Origin: DAOTVC01 sp034437215
GTDB taxonomy: Bacteria; Chloroflexota; Anaerolineae; B4-G1; SLSP01
Length of the DNA stretch: 64,000 nucleotides
Assembly (NCBI GenBank): GCA_034437215.1
Contig: DAOTVC010000079.1
Span: forward strand, 30,729 to 94,728
Direction of reading: 5' to 3'
The notes under the pieces are model-generated. The model saw nothing but the letters and a program-made list of their open reading frames with translations, was not told where the DNA came from and searched no databases. Position 1 is the stretch's first letter. Each line of letters begins with the position of its first letter. Position numbers and translations under genes: made by a program. Positions 45,702 to 53,137 of this stretch are shown in pieces.

Positions 45702-45730
45702 CTTTACGCCTGGTTTGCCTGTGGTACAAT
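45702..45730 (+). promoter_or_regulatory. Promoter of small membrane protein gene
   Basis: CTTTAC (45702-45707), 17-bp spacer, TACAAT (45725-45730), with TG giving an extended -10. Confidence 0.5.
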
Positions 45731-45838
45731 GCTCTGGGGTATTGAGCGTTGTACAACCTTCTAGAGGATCGCAACGCCGCAAAGAGGTGAACTCCCATTC
45801 ACCTGTACGCCGACCCGAAGACGAAGGAGGCAGCGTCG

Positions 45839-46048
45839 ATGATTGAGTGGCTCAAGCGTGCGAGCGAGTTCCTGGCAAGACACAAGGGGCTCCCTGTGCT
45901 GGTTGGCGTGGGGATGGTAGTGCTCAGTCTGTTCTTTCAGCTGCTGCCGTCCTGGCCTCTCATCGGTTGGTTGGCGGATACGGACCTTTTCCTACACCTG
46001 GGGGTCATCGTCGGCTTGGTGGGCATCCTCATCGGCGATGCACTCTAG
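45839..46048 (+). CDS. Small membrane protein, 69 residues
   Basis: Two predicted membrane helices (LPVLVGVGMVVLSLFFQLL and LFLHLGVIVGLVGILIGDAL) after an amphipathic basic N-terminus (MIEWLKRASEFLARHKG). GGAGG eight bases upstream of the ATG, a promoter and a strong terminator make it a convincing monocistronic gene. Function unknown; no family is recognised. Confidence 0.8.
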   Translation: MIEWLKRASEFLARHKGLPVLVGVGMVVLSLFFQLLPSWPLIGWLADTDLFLHLGVIVGLVGILIGDAL

Positions 46049-46064
46049 CTAGAATCGATTTGCA

Positions 46065-46107
46065 GGGCTCACGACAGTCAACGAGACTGTCGTGAGCCCT
46101 TTTCTGT
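46065..46107 (+). terminator. Terminator of small membrane protein gene
   Basis: Perfect 14-bp stem (46065-46078 with 46086-46099), 7-base loop, then TTTTCTGT. Confidence 0.92.
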
Positions 46108-46253
46108 CTCTCTTATGCCTCCTTGGGTGGGTTGCCTCTGCCCATAGTTTGCACTACACCCCCTGCTCCTCCAAAAGTTGTCATTTTTGTAAAATAGCTG
46201 TATCCTAAATAGGAAGCCCCCTTCACCCCGTGGTCGTATGAGAGGAGGTCATG

Positions 46254-46751
46254 ATGAAACGGGTGTTTTTAGTCGTAGTGGTATCCCTGCTGTTGTTAGC
46301 TCTAGCGCCTGTAAGCACAGCCCAAACTCGCGCTCCTTCCCAAGGGATCTTGTGTGCGCACATCGTGCGCCCAGGCGAGACCGTCTTCTGTATCGCGCGC
46401 GCTTATGGTGTCGCTCCCTACGCTATCGTCCAGGAAAATGCTCTACTCTCGCCCAATCTCATCTATCCGGGCTTGACCTTGCGCATCCCCAACATGCCGG
46501 CACAGTTGCCGCCGGGTCCCATCTGCGTCCGTCAGTGTGAGGGAACCGTAACGCCCACTCCTATCCCGGATGCGCTGCAATGTGGTGGCTGTGCGTGCGC
46601 CGCCGAGCACAACGTGCTCTATGGAGAGACTCTCACGTCCATTGCCGTCTCCTACGGGGTCAATCTGTGGACGTTGGCGCGTTGCAACTGCATTCGCAAC
46701 CTCAATTTTATCGCTGCGGGCGAAGAGCTCTGTGTTCCTTCTGGGGATTAA
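46254..46751 (+). CDS. Secreted protein with two LysM-like domains
   Basis: 165 residues. Signal peptide (MKRVFLVVVVSLLLLALAPVSTAQ) then two LysM-type motifs: AHIVRPGETVFCIARAYGVAPYAIVQENALLSPNLIYPGLTLRIP and AEHNVLYGETLTSIAVSYGVNLWTLARCNCIRNLNFIAAGEELCVP. LysM domains bind peptidoglycan or chitin-like glycans. Each repeat contains extra cysteines (for example FCIA, CNCI, LCVP), suggesting disulfide-stabilised repeats for an extracellular site. AGGAGG precedes two tandem ATGs; the second is better spaced. Confidence 0.85.
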   Translation: MKRVFLVVVVSLLLLALAPVSTAQTRAPSQGILCAHIVRPGETVFCIARAYGVAPYAIVQENALLSPNLIYPGLTLRIPNMPAQLPPGPICVRQCEGTVTPTPIPDALQCGGCACAAEHNVLYGETLTSIAVSYGVNLWTLARCNCIRNLNFIAAGEELCVPSGD

Positions 46752-46803
46752 GAGCTTCTCCATTCTGTCTACCCAACATACCATTGTATAGAGGAGGTAA
46801 TTG

Positions 46804-47196
46804 ATGAGTTTCGCTGACAACATCCAACATGATGACTGGAAGAACGAGAAGCACGTACCGGTGATCGAGCTGCCCGAACAGATCAGGGCCGGAGAGCCCT
46901 TCAAGGTTACGGTGGTAGTAGGGAAGGAGATCCCTCATCCCAACACTACGGAACACCACATCGAGTGGATCGACGTCTACTTCAAGCCCGAGAGTGGCAA
47001 ATTCATCCACCAGGTAGGGCACTTCGATTTCGTCGCCCACGCCGCCTCGGTTCAGGGGCCAAACGAGGGACCGGTGCTCTGCAATCCCCACGTGGTCCTG
47101 GATATGACCATCAAGGAGCCCGGTACGCTCATTGCCCTGGAGTTCTGCAACATTCACGGTGTTTGGGAGAGCACGACAGAGGTTCGGCTGAGCTGA
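46804..47196 (+). CDS. Superoxide reductase (1Fe, neelaredoxin type)
   Basis: 130 residues. Reduces superoxide to hydrogen peroxide without making oxygen. The Fe(His)4(Cys) site is complete: Glu15/His17 in NEKHVPVIE, His45 in IPHPNTTEHHIEW and His51, then Cys115 and His118 in CNIHGVW. There is no N-terminal desulforedoxin domain, so it is the one-iron class. Rubredoxin (2231-2395) is the usual electron donor. It precedes the ferritin-like and encapsulin genes, separated by a GC-rich hairpin; the peroxide it makes could be handled by the peroxiredoxin and rubrerythrin downstream. Confidence 0.94.
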   Translation: MSFADNIQHDDWKNEKHVPVIELPEQIRAGEPFKVTVVVGKEIPHPNTTEHHIEWIDVYFKPESGKFIHQVGHFDFVAHAASVQGPNEGPVLCNPHVVLDMTIKEPGTLIALEFCNIHGVWESTTEVRLS

Positions 47197-47232
47197 CGGA
47201 TCTACGTCTATGTCTATGTCTATCCGAGGAGA

Positions 47233-47275
47233 GGGGGGGGAGGGGACGGAGCGCTGTCCGCCTCCCCTCCTTTGG
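47233..47275 (+). terminator. GC-rich hairpin between superoxide reductase and ferritin-like gene
   Basis: A G-rich arm (GGGGAGGGGAC, within 47233-47247) pairs with GTCCGCCTCCCCT (47255-47268), then TTTGG. Probably a partial terminator. Confidence 0.55.
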
Positions 47276-47320
47276 CACTGTTGCGACGCAGTTCACCCCT
47301 TACAGTAAAGGAGCGAAAAG

Positions 47321-47683
47321 ATGCCCGAATTTGCTAACCCTTTTAGTGGCAAGATACCCGAGCGCAAACTGACTAAATCCGAATTGATCCGCGCCATTCG
47401 CCTGAACATTGCTGCAGAACACGAGGCAGTTCACCTGTATATGGCCCACGCCGATGCTACCGATAACGCGGTCGCGAGGAAGATCCTCATCGACATCGCC
47501 AACGAGGAGCGGGAGCACATCGGCGAGTTCATGGTGCTGCTGGATATCCTGACCGACGGTGAGGAAGCCGAGTGGTTAGCCAGCGGTCGTGAGGAGGTCC
47601 ACGAGATGCTTGCGGGTGAGGGGGAGAGCTCCCCTGAAGGTGGCGCTGGAGAAGAGCCCACGATCGGTTCACTGCGCTCTTAA
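47321..47683 (+). CDS. Encapsulin cargo ferritin-like protein
   Basis: 120 residues. A ferritin-like helix pair with iron ligands in AAEHEAVHLY (Glu33, His38 region) and NEEREHIGEF (Glu62/63, His66). The sequence TKSELIRAIRLNIAAEHEAVHLYMAHA...EEREHIGEFMVLLDIL closely resembles the ferritin-like domain fused to the N-terminus of archaeal (Pyrococcus-type) encapsulins, here as a separate protein. After a Gly/Ser/Glu-rich linker the C-terminus ends EEPTIGSLRS, matching the (T/I)GSL(K/R) cargo-loading peptide that docks enzymes inside encapsulin shells. It directly precedes the shell gene (31-base gap). It likely oxidises and deposits iron in the compartment. Confidence 0.93.
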   Translation: MPEFANPFSGKIPERKLTKSELIRAIRLNIAAEHEAVHLYMAHADATDNAVARKILIDIANEEREHIGEFMVLLDILTDGEEAEWLASGREEVHEMLAGEGESSPEGGAGEEPTIGSLRS

Positions 47684-47714
47684 CGGACTGTAACTTCTGG
47701 AAAGGAGATAATCC

Positions 47715-48509
47715 ATGCCAAACAAGTACTTGGCGCGCGAGGATGCGCCTTTTGGATCGGAACTGTGGAATCAGCTGGATAAGGTGATGAAGGATGCGGC
47801 CAAGGCGCAGCTCGTAGGCCGCCGGCTGCTGGATGTGGAAGGGCCTTATGGCTTGGGGTTGAAGGCCATACCGCTGCCCGACCCTGAGATTGAAGGCGAC
47901 TCAGGTATCACCATTGGGGGGATGTTGCCCCTGGCCTGGATCGAGAGGGTTTTCACGTTGGGGGTGCGGGACCTGGCCGCCTACGAACGGGATCAGGTCG
48001 TTCTGAGCACCAGCCGCGTCGCTGAGGCCGCCGTCGAGGTAGCACGCCTGGAGGATGAGCTGATCTTCCGGGGAGCGCAGGGGATGGATGGGCTGATGAC
48101 GGTTGAGGGTGCGAACCACGTCAACCTCTCGGGCTGGGAGGAGGTGGGTACCGCTGCCGATGACATCATCGGGGCCATTACCACCCTGGACGAAGCCGGT
48201 TTCCACGGCCCGTACACTCTGGCGCTGGCGCCCGGACGCTACAACGCGCTCTTCCGCCTCTACGGGCAGCAGAATCGGAGTGAGTTGGAGCACATTCGGA
48301 TGATGGTGACGGATGGCGTCTATAAGGCTCCCATCCTCGACGACGGGGGTGTCCTGGTCGCTACCGATCGCCTCTCTGCGACGATTATCCTGGGGCAGGA
48401 TATGACGGTAGGCTTCATCGGTCCCGTCGGTCCGCGAATCGAGATGACGATCTCCGAAAGCCTCACCCTGCGTATTCGGCGTCCGAACGCCATCTGCGTC
48501 CTAGGGTAG
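47715..48509 (+). CDS. Encapsulin shell protein (family 1)
   Basis: 264 residues, HK97 fold. It self-assembles into an icosahedral protein shell. Matches to known encapsulins: FGSELWNQLDKVMKDAAKAQLVGRRLLDVEGPYGLGLKAIPL, LEDELIFRGAQGMDGLM, GPYTLALAPGRYNALFRLY, IILGQDMTVGFIGPVGPRIEMTISESLTLRI and a C-terminal hydrophobic NAICVLG. GGAAAGGAG lies before the ATG. Together with the upstream cargo gene it forms a minimal iron-storage nanocompartment operon, ended by a 14-bp terminator. Confidence 0.96.
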   Translation: MPNKYLAREDAPFGSELWNQLDKVMKDAAKAQLVGRRLLDVEGPYGLGLKAIPLPDPEIEGDSGITIGGMLPLAWIERVFTLGVRDLAAYERDQVVLSTSRVAEAAVEVARLEDELIFRGAQGMDGLMTVEGANHVNLSGWEEVGTAADDIIGAITTLDEAGFHGPYTLALAPGRYNALFRLYGQQNRSELEHIRMMVTDGVYKAPILDDGGVLVATDRLSATIILGQDMTVGFIGPVGPRIEMTISESLTLRIRRPNAICVLG

Positions 48510-48520
48510 TTGTGGATGGG

Positions 48521-48558
48521 AACACGTGGGTCGGCGCGCTCCGGCCCACGTGTTTGTT
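48521..48558 (+). terminator. Encapsulin operon terminator
   Basis: 14-bp stem (48521-48534 region with 48541-48554, one G-T pair), loop CGCGCT, then TTTGTT. Confidence 0.88.
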
Positions 48559-48578
48559 CCCGGGTCCATGCGCCACGA

Positions 48579-48606
48579 TTGACAAGCCGGTCACCTTGAT
48601 TATAAT
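48579..48606 (+). promoter_or_regulatory. Consensus promoter of rubrerythrin-like/Prx genes
   Basis: TTGACA (48579-48584), 16-bp spacer, TATAAT (48601-48606): both hexamers exact, so strong unless repressed. Leader of about 140 bases before 48754. Confidence 0.82.
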
Positions 48607-48753
48607 GTAGATAAACATATATTTAATAGGGTGATCGTTGCACGGTCGGCTGAGGTTCTAGGCCATCTTGTCCTCTCCCGAATCTTGGAGTGATTTGACA
48701 GAGGACGAGTCCTGCGCACCACATACAATCACTATTCACAAGGAGGTACGTTC

Positions 48754-49230
48754 ATGGATTGGCTGGACACACTTAACAAGGCGATGAAGTTAGAGCAGGA
48801 CGGACGGAGATTTTACCTTCAGGCTGCACAGATGAGCGATGATGCGGAGGCGCAGGAGATGTTCCGCCGTTTAGCCGACGACGAGCTCAATCACTATAAC
48901 TACCTGCAGCGTGAGTATGCCTCGCTCCTCTGCGATGAGCGTTGGTGTGTTATCCCTGAGTTGGAGGGTGTAGAGCCCGTGGACGTCGAGCAGCCCATCT
49001 TTCCTGAGAAGGATCTCTCCGAAGCGCTGGGGGAGGACGCCACGCTAGAAAATGTTCTCATCTTTGCTCTCGACGCGGAGGACAAGAGTATCAAGCTCTA
49101 CCAGGAGAGTGCCGATAAGGTCCAGGACCCGCAGGCCAAGGAGCTTTTCAGAAAGCTCTCTGCTGCGGAGATGGGACACTTTTCCACGGTTATGCAGCGC
49201 TATGAATCATTCTTCGGTTATCCTCGTTAG
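48754..49230 (+). CDS. Ferritin-like diiron protein (rubrerythrin-like)
   Basis: 158 residues forming a four-helix bundle. Metal-ligand Glu/His pattern: MKLEQDGRRFYLQAA, RRLADDELNHYNYL (ExxH), then DAEDKSIKLYQESA and LSAAEMGHFSTVM (ExxH) in the second half. This is the erythrin diiron signature; the C-terminal rubredoxin domain of classical rubrerythrin is missing, so electrons must come from a separate rubredoxin. Likely a hydrogen-peroxide reductase. No encapsulin-loading tail is seen (C-terminus FFGYPR). It is followed 53 bases later by a peroxiredoxin gene. Confidence 0.88.
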   Translation: MDWLDTLNKAMKLEQDGRRFYLQAAQMSDDAEAQEMFRRLADDELNHYNYLQREYASLLCDERWCVIPELEGVEPVDVEQPIFPEKDLSEALGEDATLENVLIFALDAEDKSIKLYQESADKVQDPQAKELFRKLSAAEMGHFSTVMQRYESFFGYPR

Positions 49231-49283
49231 GATAAACCTCGATTCAGACTGTTCGAACGCCATTCCAAGTAAAGGAGGAAAGC

Positions 49284-49892
49284 ATGGAGAACGAGTTCTA
49301 CTATGCACAGGTAGGACAGCCGGCCCCCAACTTCACCGTCAAGGGCCTCGTCGGTGAAAAGATCCAGGACGTCAGCCTCGATGACTACGAGGGCAAGTGG
49401 GTCGTGCTCTTCTTCTATCCGGGCGACTTCACCTTTGTCTGCCCCACCGAGCTGGTCGCCCTCGCCGAGCGGTATCAGGAGTTCCAGAATGTGGGTGTCG
49501 AGGTCTTGGGCTTCAGCGTCGACTCCCCGCACGTTCACAAGGCCTGGCAGGAGCACGAGCTCTCGAAGATGGTCGAGGGTGGAATTCCCTATCCGATGCT
49601 CTCCGATAAGGGGGGCGAGGTGGGGGAGATGTACCTGGTGTACGATCCTGAGGCGGGTATTGATCTGCGCGGGTTCTTCATTATTGATCCCGATGGAATT
49701 CTGCAGGTCGCCGAGGTGCTGAACGAGTCCATGGGGCGGGATGTGAGCGAGATGTTACGGTTGATTCGGGGCGCGCAGTACGTCTATTCGCGCCGCGATG
49801 AGGCTCTGCCCGCTTGCTGGCAGCCGGGTCAGCAGACTCTCAAGCCGGGTGAGGAGCTCGTCGGTAAGGTCTGGACGACCTGGAAGACCTAG
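49284..49892 (+). CDS. Peroxiredoxin (AhpC/TSA family)
   Basis: 202 residues. Peroxidatic Cys53 in FYPGDFTFVCPTELVAL, resolving-type Cys178 in ALPACWQPGQ, and typical APNFTVKG, GVEVLGFSVDSPHVHKAWQ and GEMYLVYDPEAGIDLRGFFIIDPDGILQV motifs. Reduces hydrogen and organic peroxides. AGGAGG precedes the ATG. Together with superoxide reductase and the rubrerythrin-like protein it completes a pathway from superoxide to water. Confidence 0.95.
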   Translation: MENEFYYAQVGQPAPNFTVKGLVGEKIQDVSLDDYEGKWVVLFFYPGDFTFVCPTELVALAERYQEFQNVGVEVLGFSVDSPHVHKAWQEHELSKMVEGGIPYPMLSDKGGEVGEMYLVYDPEAGIDLRGFFIIDPDGILQVAEVLNESMGRDVSEMLRLIRGAQYVYSRRDEALPACWQPGQQTLKPGEELVGKVWTTWKT

Positions 49893-49918
49893 TTTTAGGC
49901 CTAGCTACCGGTGCATAA

Positions 49919-49956
49919 GAGGCTGAGCTAGCCCCCCGGGGGGCTAGCTCAGCCTC
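49919..49956. repeat. 38-bp perfect palindrome
   Basis: The two 19-base halves (49919-49937 and 49938-49956) are exact inverted copies with no loop, centred on CCCCCCGGGGGG. It lies 27 bases after the peroxiredoxin stop and 20 bases before the next start. It may be a terminator/attenuator without a U-run or a protein-binding site. Confidence 0.85.
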
Positions 49957-49976
49957 CCGTCAGGAGAGGAGAGATC

Positions 49977-50576
49977 GTGAGCAAGCTGAAGGAGATGCAT
50001 ACGCCGATTTTTTGGGCAGAGGGTCATCCGGGACCCCTCTCCCGGGAGGGATGGCAGGTTCAGATCACCGGCCTGGTGGAGGAACCTACTACCTTTACCT
50101 TTGACGAGCTTCTCTCCTTGTCCAGGTCGGTCGCCGACGCACGTTTGACCTCGGTCACCCGTTGGTCGGTGCGGGGGAACTGGGGCGGTGTCCACCTGCG
50201 AGAGATCTTCGACCGCGTGGGGCTGAAGCCGGAGGCCTCCCACGTCAACTTCATCTCCTATCGCCAGATCTACACGACCGCCATCCCGCTGGAGGTCGCG
50301 CTGCGAGAGCGAACGTTGCTGGCCTACGAGTTCGACGGCGAGCCTCTATCCTCCGACTACGGCGGGCCTATCCGGGCCTTCGTCCCCTATCTCTGGGGGT
50401 ACAAGTCTGCCAAGAGCGTCGTCGGTGTGGAGCTCTTGGATCGTGCGCTGCCCGGATATTGGGAGGTGAGGGGCTATCCCGACGACGCGCAGATCCAACC
50501 GGGGCGGGTCCACGACGTCAACACCCATCGTTGGCGCCAGATGCCCGGAGGTGAAGTGCGGGAGTTTCTGGACTGA
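49977..50576 (+). CDS. Molybdopterin-oxidoreductase-fold protein lacking the Mo-ligand Cys
   Basis: 199 residues of the sulfite-oxidase/YedY catalytic-domain family. It has WQVQITGLVEEPTTFTFDELLSLS, VTRWSVRGNWGGVHLREIFDRVGL, and GEPLSSDYGGPIRAFVPYLWGYKSAKSVVGVELLD. In relatives the segment reads HCVTRWS with the Cys binding molybdenum; here it is TSVTRWS, so Ser takes that place. The protein may bind the cofactor differently, use another metal state, or be inactive. No signal peptide. Start is GTG with AGGAGAGGAG upstream. The mutM gene starts three bases after its stop. Confidence 0.85.
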   Translation: MSKLKEMHTPIFWAEGHPGPLSREGWQVQITGLVEEPTTFTFDELLSLSRSVADARLTSVTRWSVRGNWGGVHLREIFDRVGLKPEASHVNFISYRQIYTTAIPLEVALRERTLLAYEFDGEPLSSDYGGPIRAFVPYLWGYKSAKSVVGVELLDRALPGYWEVRGYPDDAQIQPGRVHDVNTHRWRQMPGGEVREFLD

Positions 50577-50578
50577 GC

Positions 50579-51442
50579 ATGCCCGAGCTACCCGAAGTCG
50601 AAACGATTGTGCGCAAACTGCGACCTCACCTGGAGGGGCGCGTCTTCACGGAGGTCGAGCTGCTCTGGGAGGGCGTGGTGGATCGCCCCGACGCTGTGTC
50701 CTTGTGCGAGCAGACGGTGGGGGCCAAGATCGTAGCACTCGGGCGGCGGGGCAAGTTCTTGATCTTCACTCTGGAGAGCGGAGCGCATCTGCTCATTCAC
50801 CTGCGGATGACGGGCAAGTTTCTGGTCCACCCACCCGGTGAGGAGCCCGAAGATGACGTCCACACTCGCGCCCTCTTCAGAATGGACGACGGCACCGGGT
50901 TGGTCTACGTCGATACCCGTAAGTTCGGGCGTTTCTACCTCGTGGATGATCCGGAGGAGGTGGTGGGCGCGCTGGGCCCCGAGCCGTTGGGGGAGAGTTT
51001 CACGGCGGAGACCTTTGCGGAACGTCTGGTGGGCAGGCGGGGCGAGATCAAACGGCTGTTACTCAACCAGCACTTTATCGCCGGATTGGGGAACATCTAT
51101 GTCAGCGAGGCGCTTTGGGAGGCGGGCATCCATCCCGAGAGGACGGCAGACACTCTGACCGAGGAGGAGATCCGTCGCCTGCACAGGGCCATCACAGAGG
51201 CGCTGAGGGCGGGTATCTGCAATGGAGGGACGAGCCTGCAGGACCGCCAGTACGTCTATCCCGACGGCGCGCTGGGGCGACACCAGGAGCGGCTCGTGGT
51301 CTATGATCGAGAGGGTGAGCGCTGTCCGCGTTGCGGATACACCGTGGAGCGTATCGTCCAGGGGCAGAGGAGCACCTACTTCTGCCGCGTCTGTCAGCCC
51401 TCGTCGTCCGTTGAGAATGAGAGTGGTGGCTCACGTAAGTAA
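50579..51442 (+). CDS. mutM: Formamidopyrimidine-DNA glycosylase
   Basis: 287 residues. Removes oxidised guanine (8-oxoG) from DNA. N-terminal PELPEVETIVRKLRPHL provides the catalytic Pro2 and Glu3; conserved GRRGKFLIFTL (Lys), HLRMTGKF, NQHFIAGLGNIYVSEALWEAGIHPE helix-two-turn-helix, and a C-terminal zinc finger CPRCGYTVERIVQGQRSTYFCRVC. Joined to the preceding gene, it fits the oxidative-damage theme. Confidence 0.97.
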   Translation: MPELPEVETIVRKLRPHLEGRVFTEVELLWEGVVDRPDAVSLCEQTVGAKIVALGRRGKFLIFTLESGAHLLIHLRMTGKFLVHPPGEEPEDDVHTRALFRMDDGTGLVYVDTRKFGRFYLVDDPEEVVGALGPEPLGESFTAETFAERLVGRRGEIKRLLLNQHFIAGLGNIYVSEALWEAGIHPERTADTLTEEEIRRLHRAITEALRAGICNGGTSLQDRQYVYPDGALGRHQERLVVYDREGERCPRCGYTVERIVQGQRSTYFCRVCQPSSSVENESGGSRK

Positions 51443-51467
51443 CCATACTTTGTAAAGGAGAGTAGCG

Positions 51468-51677
51468 ATGGAAGAGACGACCCTGCATGTCAAGGGGATG
51501 AGCTGCAAGATGTGCGTCAAGCACGTGACGGAGGCCCTGGAGGGCATCAACGGCGTGCAGAAGGCGCAGGTGAGCCTGGATGAGGAGACGGCACACGTCC
51601 GGTACGATCCCAACCGGGTGAACTTCGAGCAGTTCCGCGACGCTGTCGCCGAGGCCGGCTACGAAGTCGTCGAATGA
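51468..51677 (+). CDS. Heavy-metal-associated domain protein (CopZ-like)
   Basis: 69 residues, single ferredoxin-like HMA domain: TLHVKGMSCKMCVKHVTEALEGINGVQKAQVSLDEETAHVRYDP with metal-binding CKMC. Proteins of this size carry Cu(I) to copper ATPases, but no such ATPase is in the window, so copper is the likely but unproven cargo. AAAGGAG precedes the ATG. Confidence 0.9.
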   Translation: MEETTLHVKGMSCKMCVKHVTEALEGINGVQKAQVSLDEETAHVRYDPNRVNFEQFRDAVAEAGYEVVE

Positions 51678-51692
51678 ATCTCCGTGCTTGAG

Positions 51693-51720
51693 GGCTCCAG
51701 GATCCGCGGATGCTGGAGCC
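51693..51720. terminator. Bidirectional terminator
   Basis: GGCTCCAG (51693-51700) pairs with CTGGAGCC (51713-51720); the loop holds a further ATCCGCGGAT palindrome. It separates convergent genes. Confidence 0.7.
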
Positions 51721-51725
51721 TTGCC

Positions 51726-52631
51726 CTACCAGGCTTGAGGGGCGGGGGCGCGCTGGGCCAATCGGGACTTCACAAAGAGCCACGGAGCTCCCCAGGTCAC
51801 CCAGAGCCCTACGAGGAGGTAACGGATAAAGCGTAGAAGGTAGAAGGGTTCCAGACCCTCGAAGAGCGCACGCAGCCCTCCCCAGAGCACCAGGAGACCC
51901 ATCACCCCTACGATGAAACGGAGAGCGCGTTTCCACCAGAGCCCCTCCGCTGTGAAACCTACCCGGCGGCGCTCCAGCAGAAGGCCGAGACCCGTGCCCA
52001 AGAAGATAGCTGCAACCATAATGCCTCCCTTATCCATGCTCGGATAGAGGAGCAGGAGGGCAAAGGGGAGCAGTATGGCGGTGCTCAGCAGCGCCTCAAA
52101 GCGCATCTCGGCCAACCGGGCCTCTACAGCGGGTTCCAGCCAGAGGTAGAGGAGCAACGCCGCCGCCCCCAGCAGGTAGCCTCCCAGCAGGTCGGTGGGG
52201 AAGTGCACGCCCAGGTAGATGCGGGAGAGGGGGATGAGCCCCATGAGCAGGGCCGCCAGCGCGGTGGCCCACCGGCGCTTCAACTGTGTTGCCAGATAGC
52301 CCCAGATGACGACGGCACTCTGAGTGTGTCCGCTGGGAAATCCTCTGCCCTCCGTAGCAAAGAGCATGCGAACCCGGGTATCGTATTCGAAGGGCCGGGG
52401 CTGGTTAGCCAGAACCTTGGCTGCGTTGTTCAGATAGAGAGAAAGAAGAAAGAGGATCGTCACTCGGACGCCCAGTGTACGATCGAGGCACCAGTAGATA
52501 CCGGGGAGGAGTAACAAAAGGAAGATCTCCTCGCCCAGAAAGGTGAAGAAGGAGAAGGGTAGATCCAAGGTTGGGTTGAACTGTTGGAGCCAGAGCACGA
52601 TCTCGATGCCCCAGTTCAAGATGTTTTCCAT
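51726..52631 (-). CDS. PAP2-family membrane phosphatase
   Basis: 301 residues with about seven membrane helices. The acid-phosphatase signature is intact: KVLANQPRP (KxxxxxxRP), FPSGHTQSA (PSGH) and SRIYLGVHFPTDLLGG (SRxxxxxHxxxD). It probably dephosphorylates undecaprenyl pyrophosphate or phospholipids. The C-terminal ~120 residues add three more helices than minimal PAP2 proteins have. Confidence 0.92.
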   Translation of the reverse strand: MENILNWGIEIVLWLQQFNPTLDLPFSFFTFLGEEIFLLLLLPGIYWCLDRTLGVRVTILFLLSLYLNNAAKVLANQPRPFEYDTRVRMLFATEGRGFPSGHTQSAVVIWGYLATQLKRRWATALAALLMGLIPLSRIYLGVHFPTDLLGGYLLGAAALLLYLWLEPAVEARLAEMRFEALLSTAILLPFALLLLYPSMDKGGIMVAAIFLGTGLGLLLERRRVGFTAEGLWWKRALRFIVGVMGLLVLWGGLRALFEGLEPFYLLRFIRYLLVGLWVTWGAPWLFVKSRLAQRAPAPQAW

Positions 52632-52740
52632 GTTAGAGCTCCTGTCTCCTGTCCGAGTTTTCGCAGCACGAAGATGATACCATCACCGCGCCAGATTGTC
52701 ACGAAGAAAGAGGGGATCTTTGCTGTCTACAGAGTTCCGC

Positions 52741-53055
52741 ATGACGCGTGAGAAGAGGACGGTTGAAGCCATGATACGCCTTTACTGCCAGGGCGAACAT
52801 GGTAGATCCAAAGGCCTCTGCCTCGAGTGCCGGGCGCTGCTCGATTACTCCCTGGCGCGTCTGGAGCACTGTCCCTTTCAGGAGGGGAAGACCACCTGCG
52901 CTAAGTGCCCCGTACACTGCTACCGGCCCGAGATGCGGGAGCGGGTGCGCACCGTGATGCGTTACGCGGGCCCACGGATGCTCTACCGGCATCCCGTCCT
53001 GGCGCTTCTTCACCTGCTCGATGGTCTGCGCGGCGAGCCCCAGAGGGAGAAGTAG
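52741..53055 (+). CDS. YgbA-family protein (nitrous oxide-stimulated promoter family)
   Basis: 104 residues. Matches E. coli YgbA: REKRTVEAMIRLYCQG, ...CPFQEGKTTCAKCPVHCYRPEMRERVRTVMRYAGPRMLYRHPVLALLHLLDGLR. In Gammaproteobacteria ygbA is induced by nitric oxide under NsrR. Conserved Cys residues (CLEC, CPF, CAKCPVHC) could bind a metal or Fe-S cluster. The ribosome-binding site is weak; an in-frame TTG 15 codons upstream is possible. Function unknown. Confidence 0.88.
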   Translation: MTREKRTVEAMIRLYCQGEHGRSKGLCLECRALLDYSLARLEHCPFQEGKTTCAKCPVHCYRPEMRERVRTVMRYAGPRMLYRHPVLALLHLLDGLRGEPQREK

Positions 53056-53137
53056 CTCGCCTGGCTCTGCTCCTGCCAGTGGCGTTGTGAAGTGCATGCG
53101 ACGTACTCAAGACGAGAGATGAGAAAGGGGAAGATCA

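Noticed and set aside
46804..47196. Two-iron desulfoferrodoxin
   Set aside because: There is no N-terminal cysteine-rich desulforedoxin domain; only the one-iron superoxide reductase domain is present.
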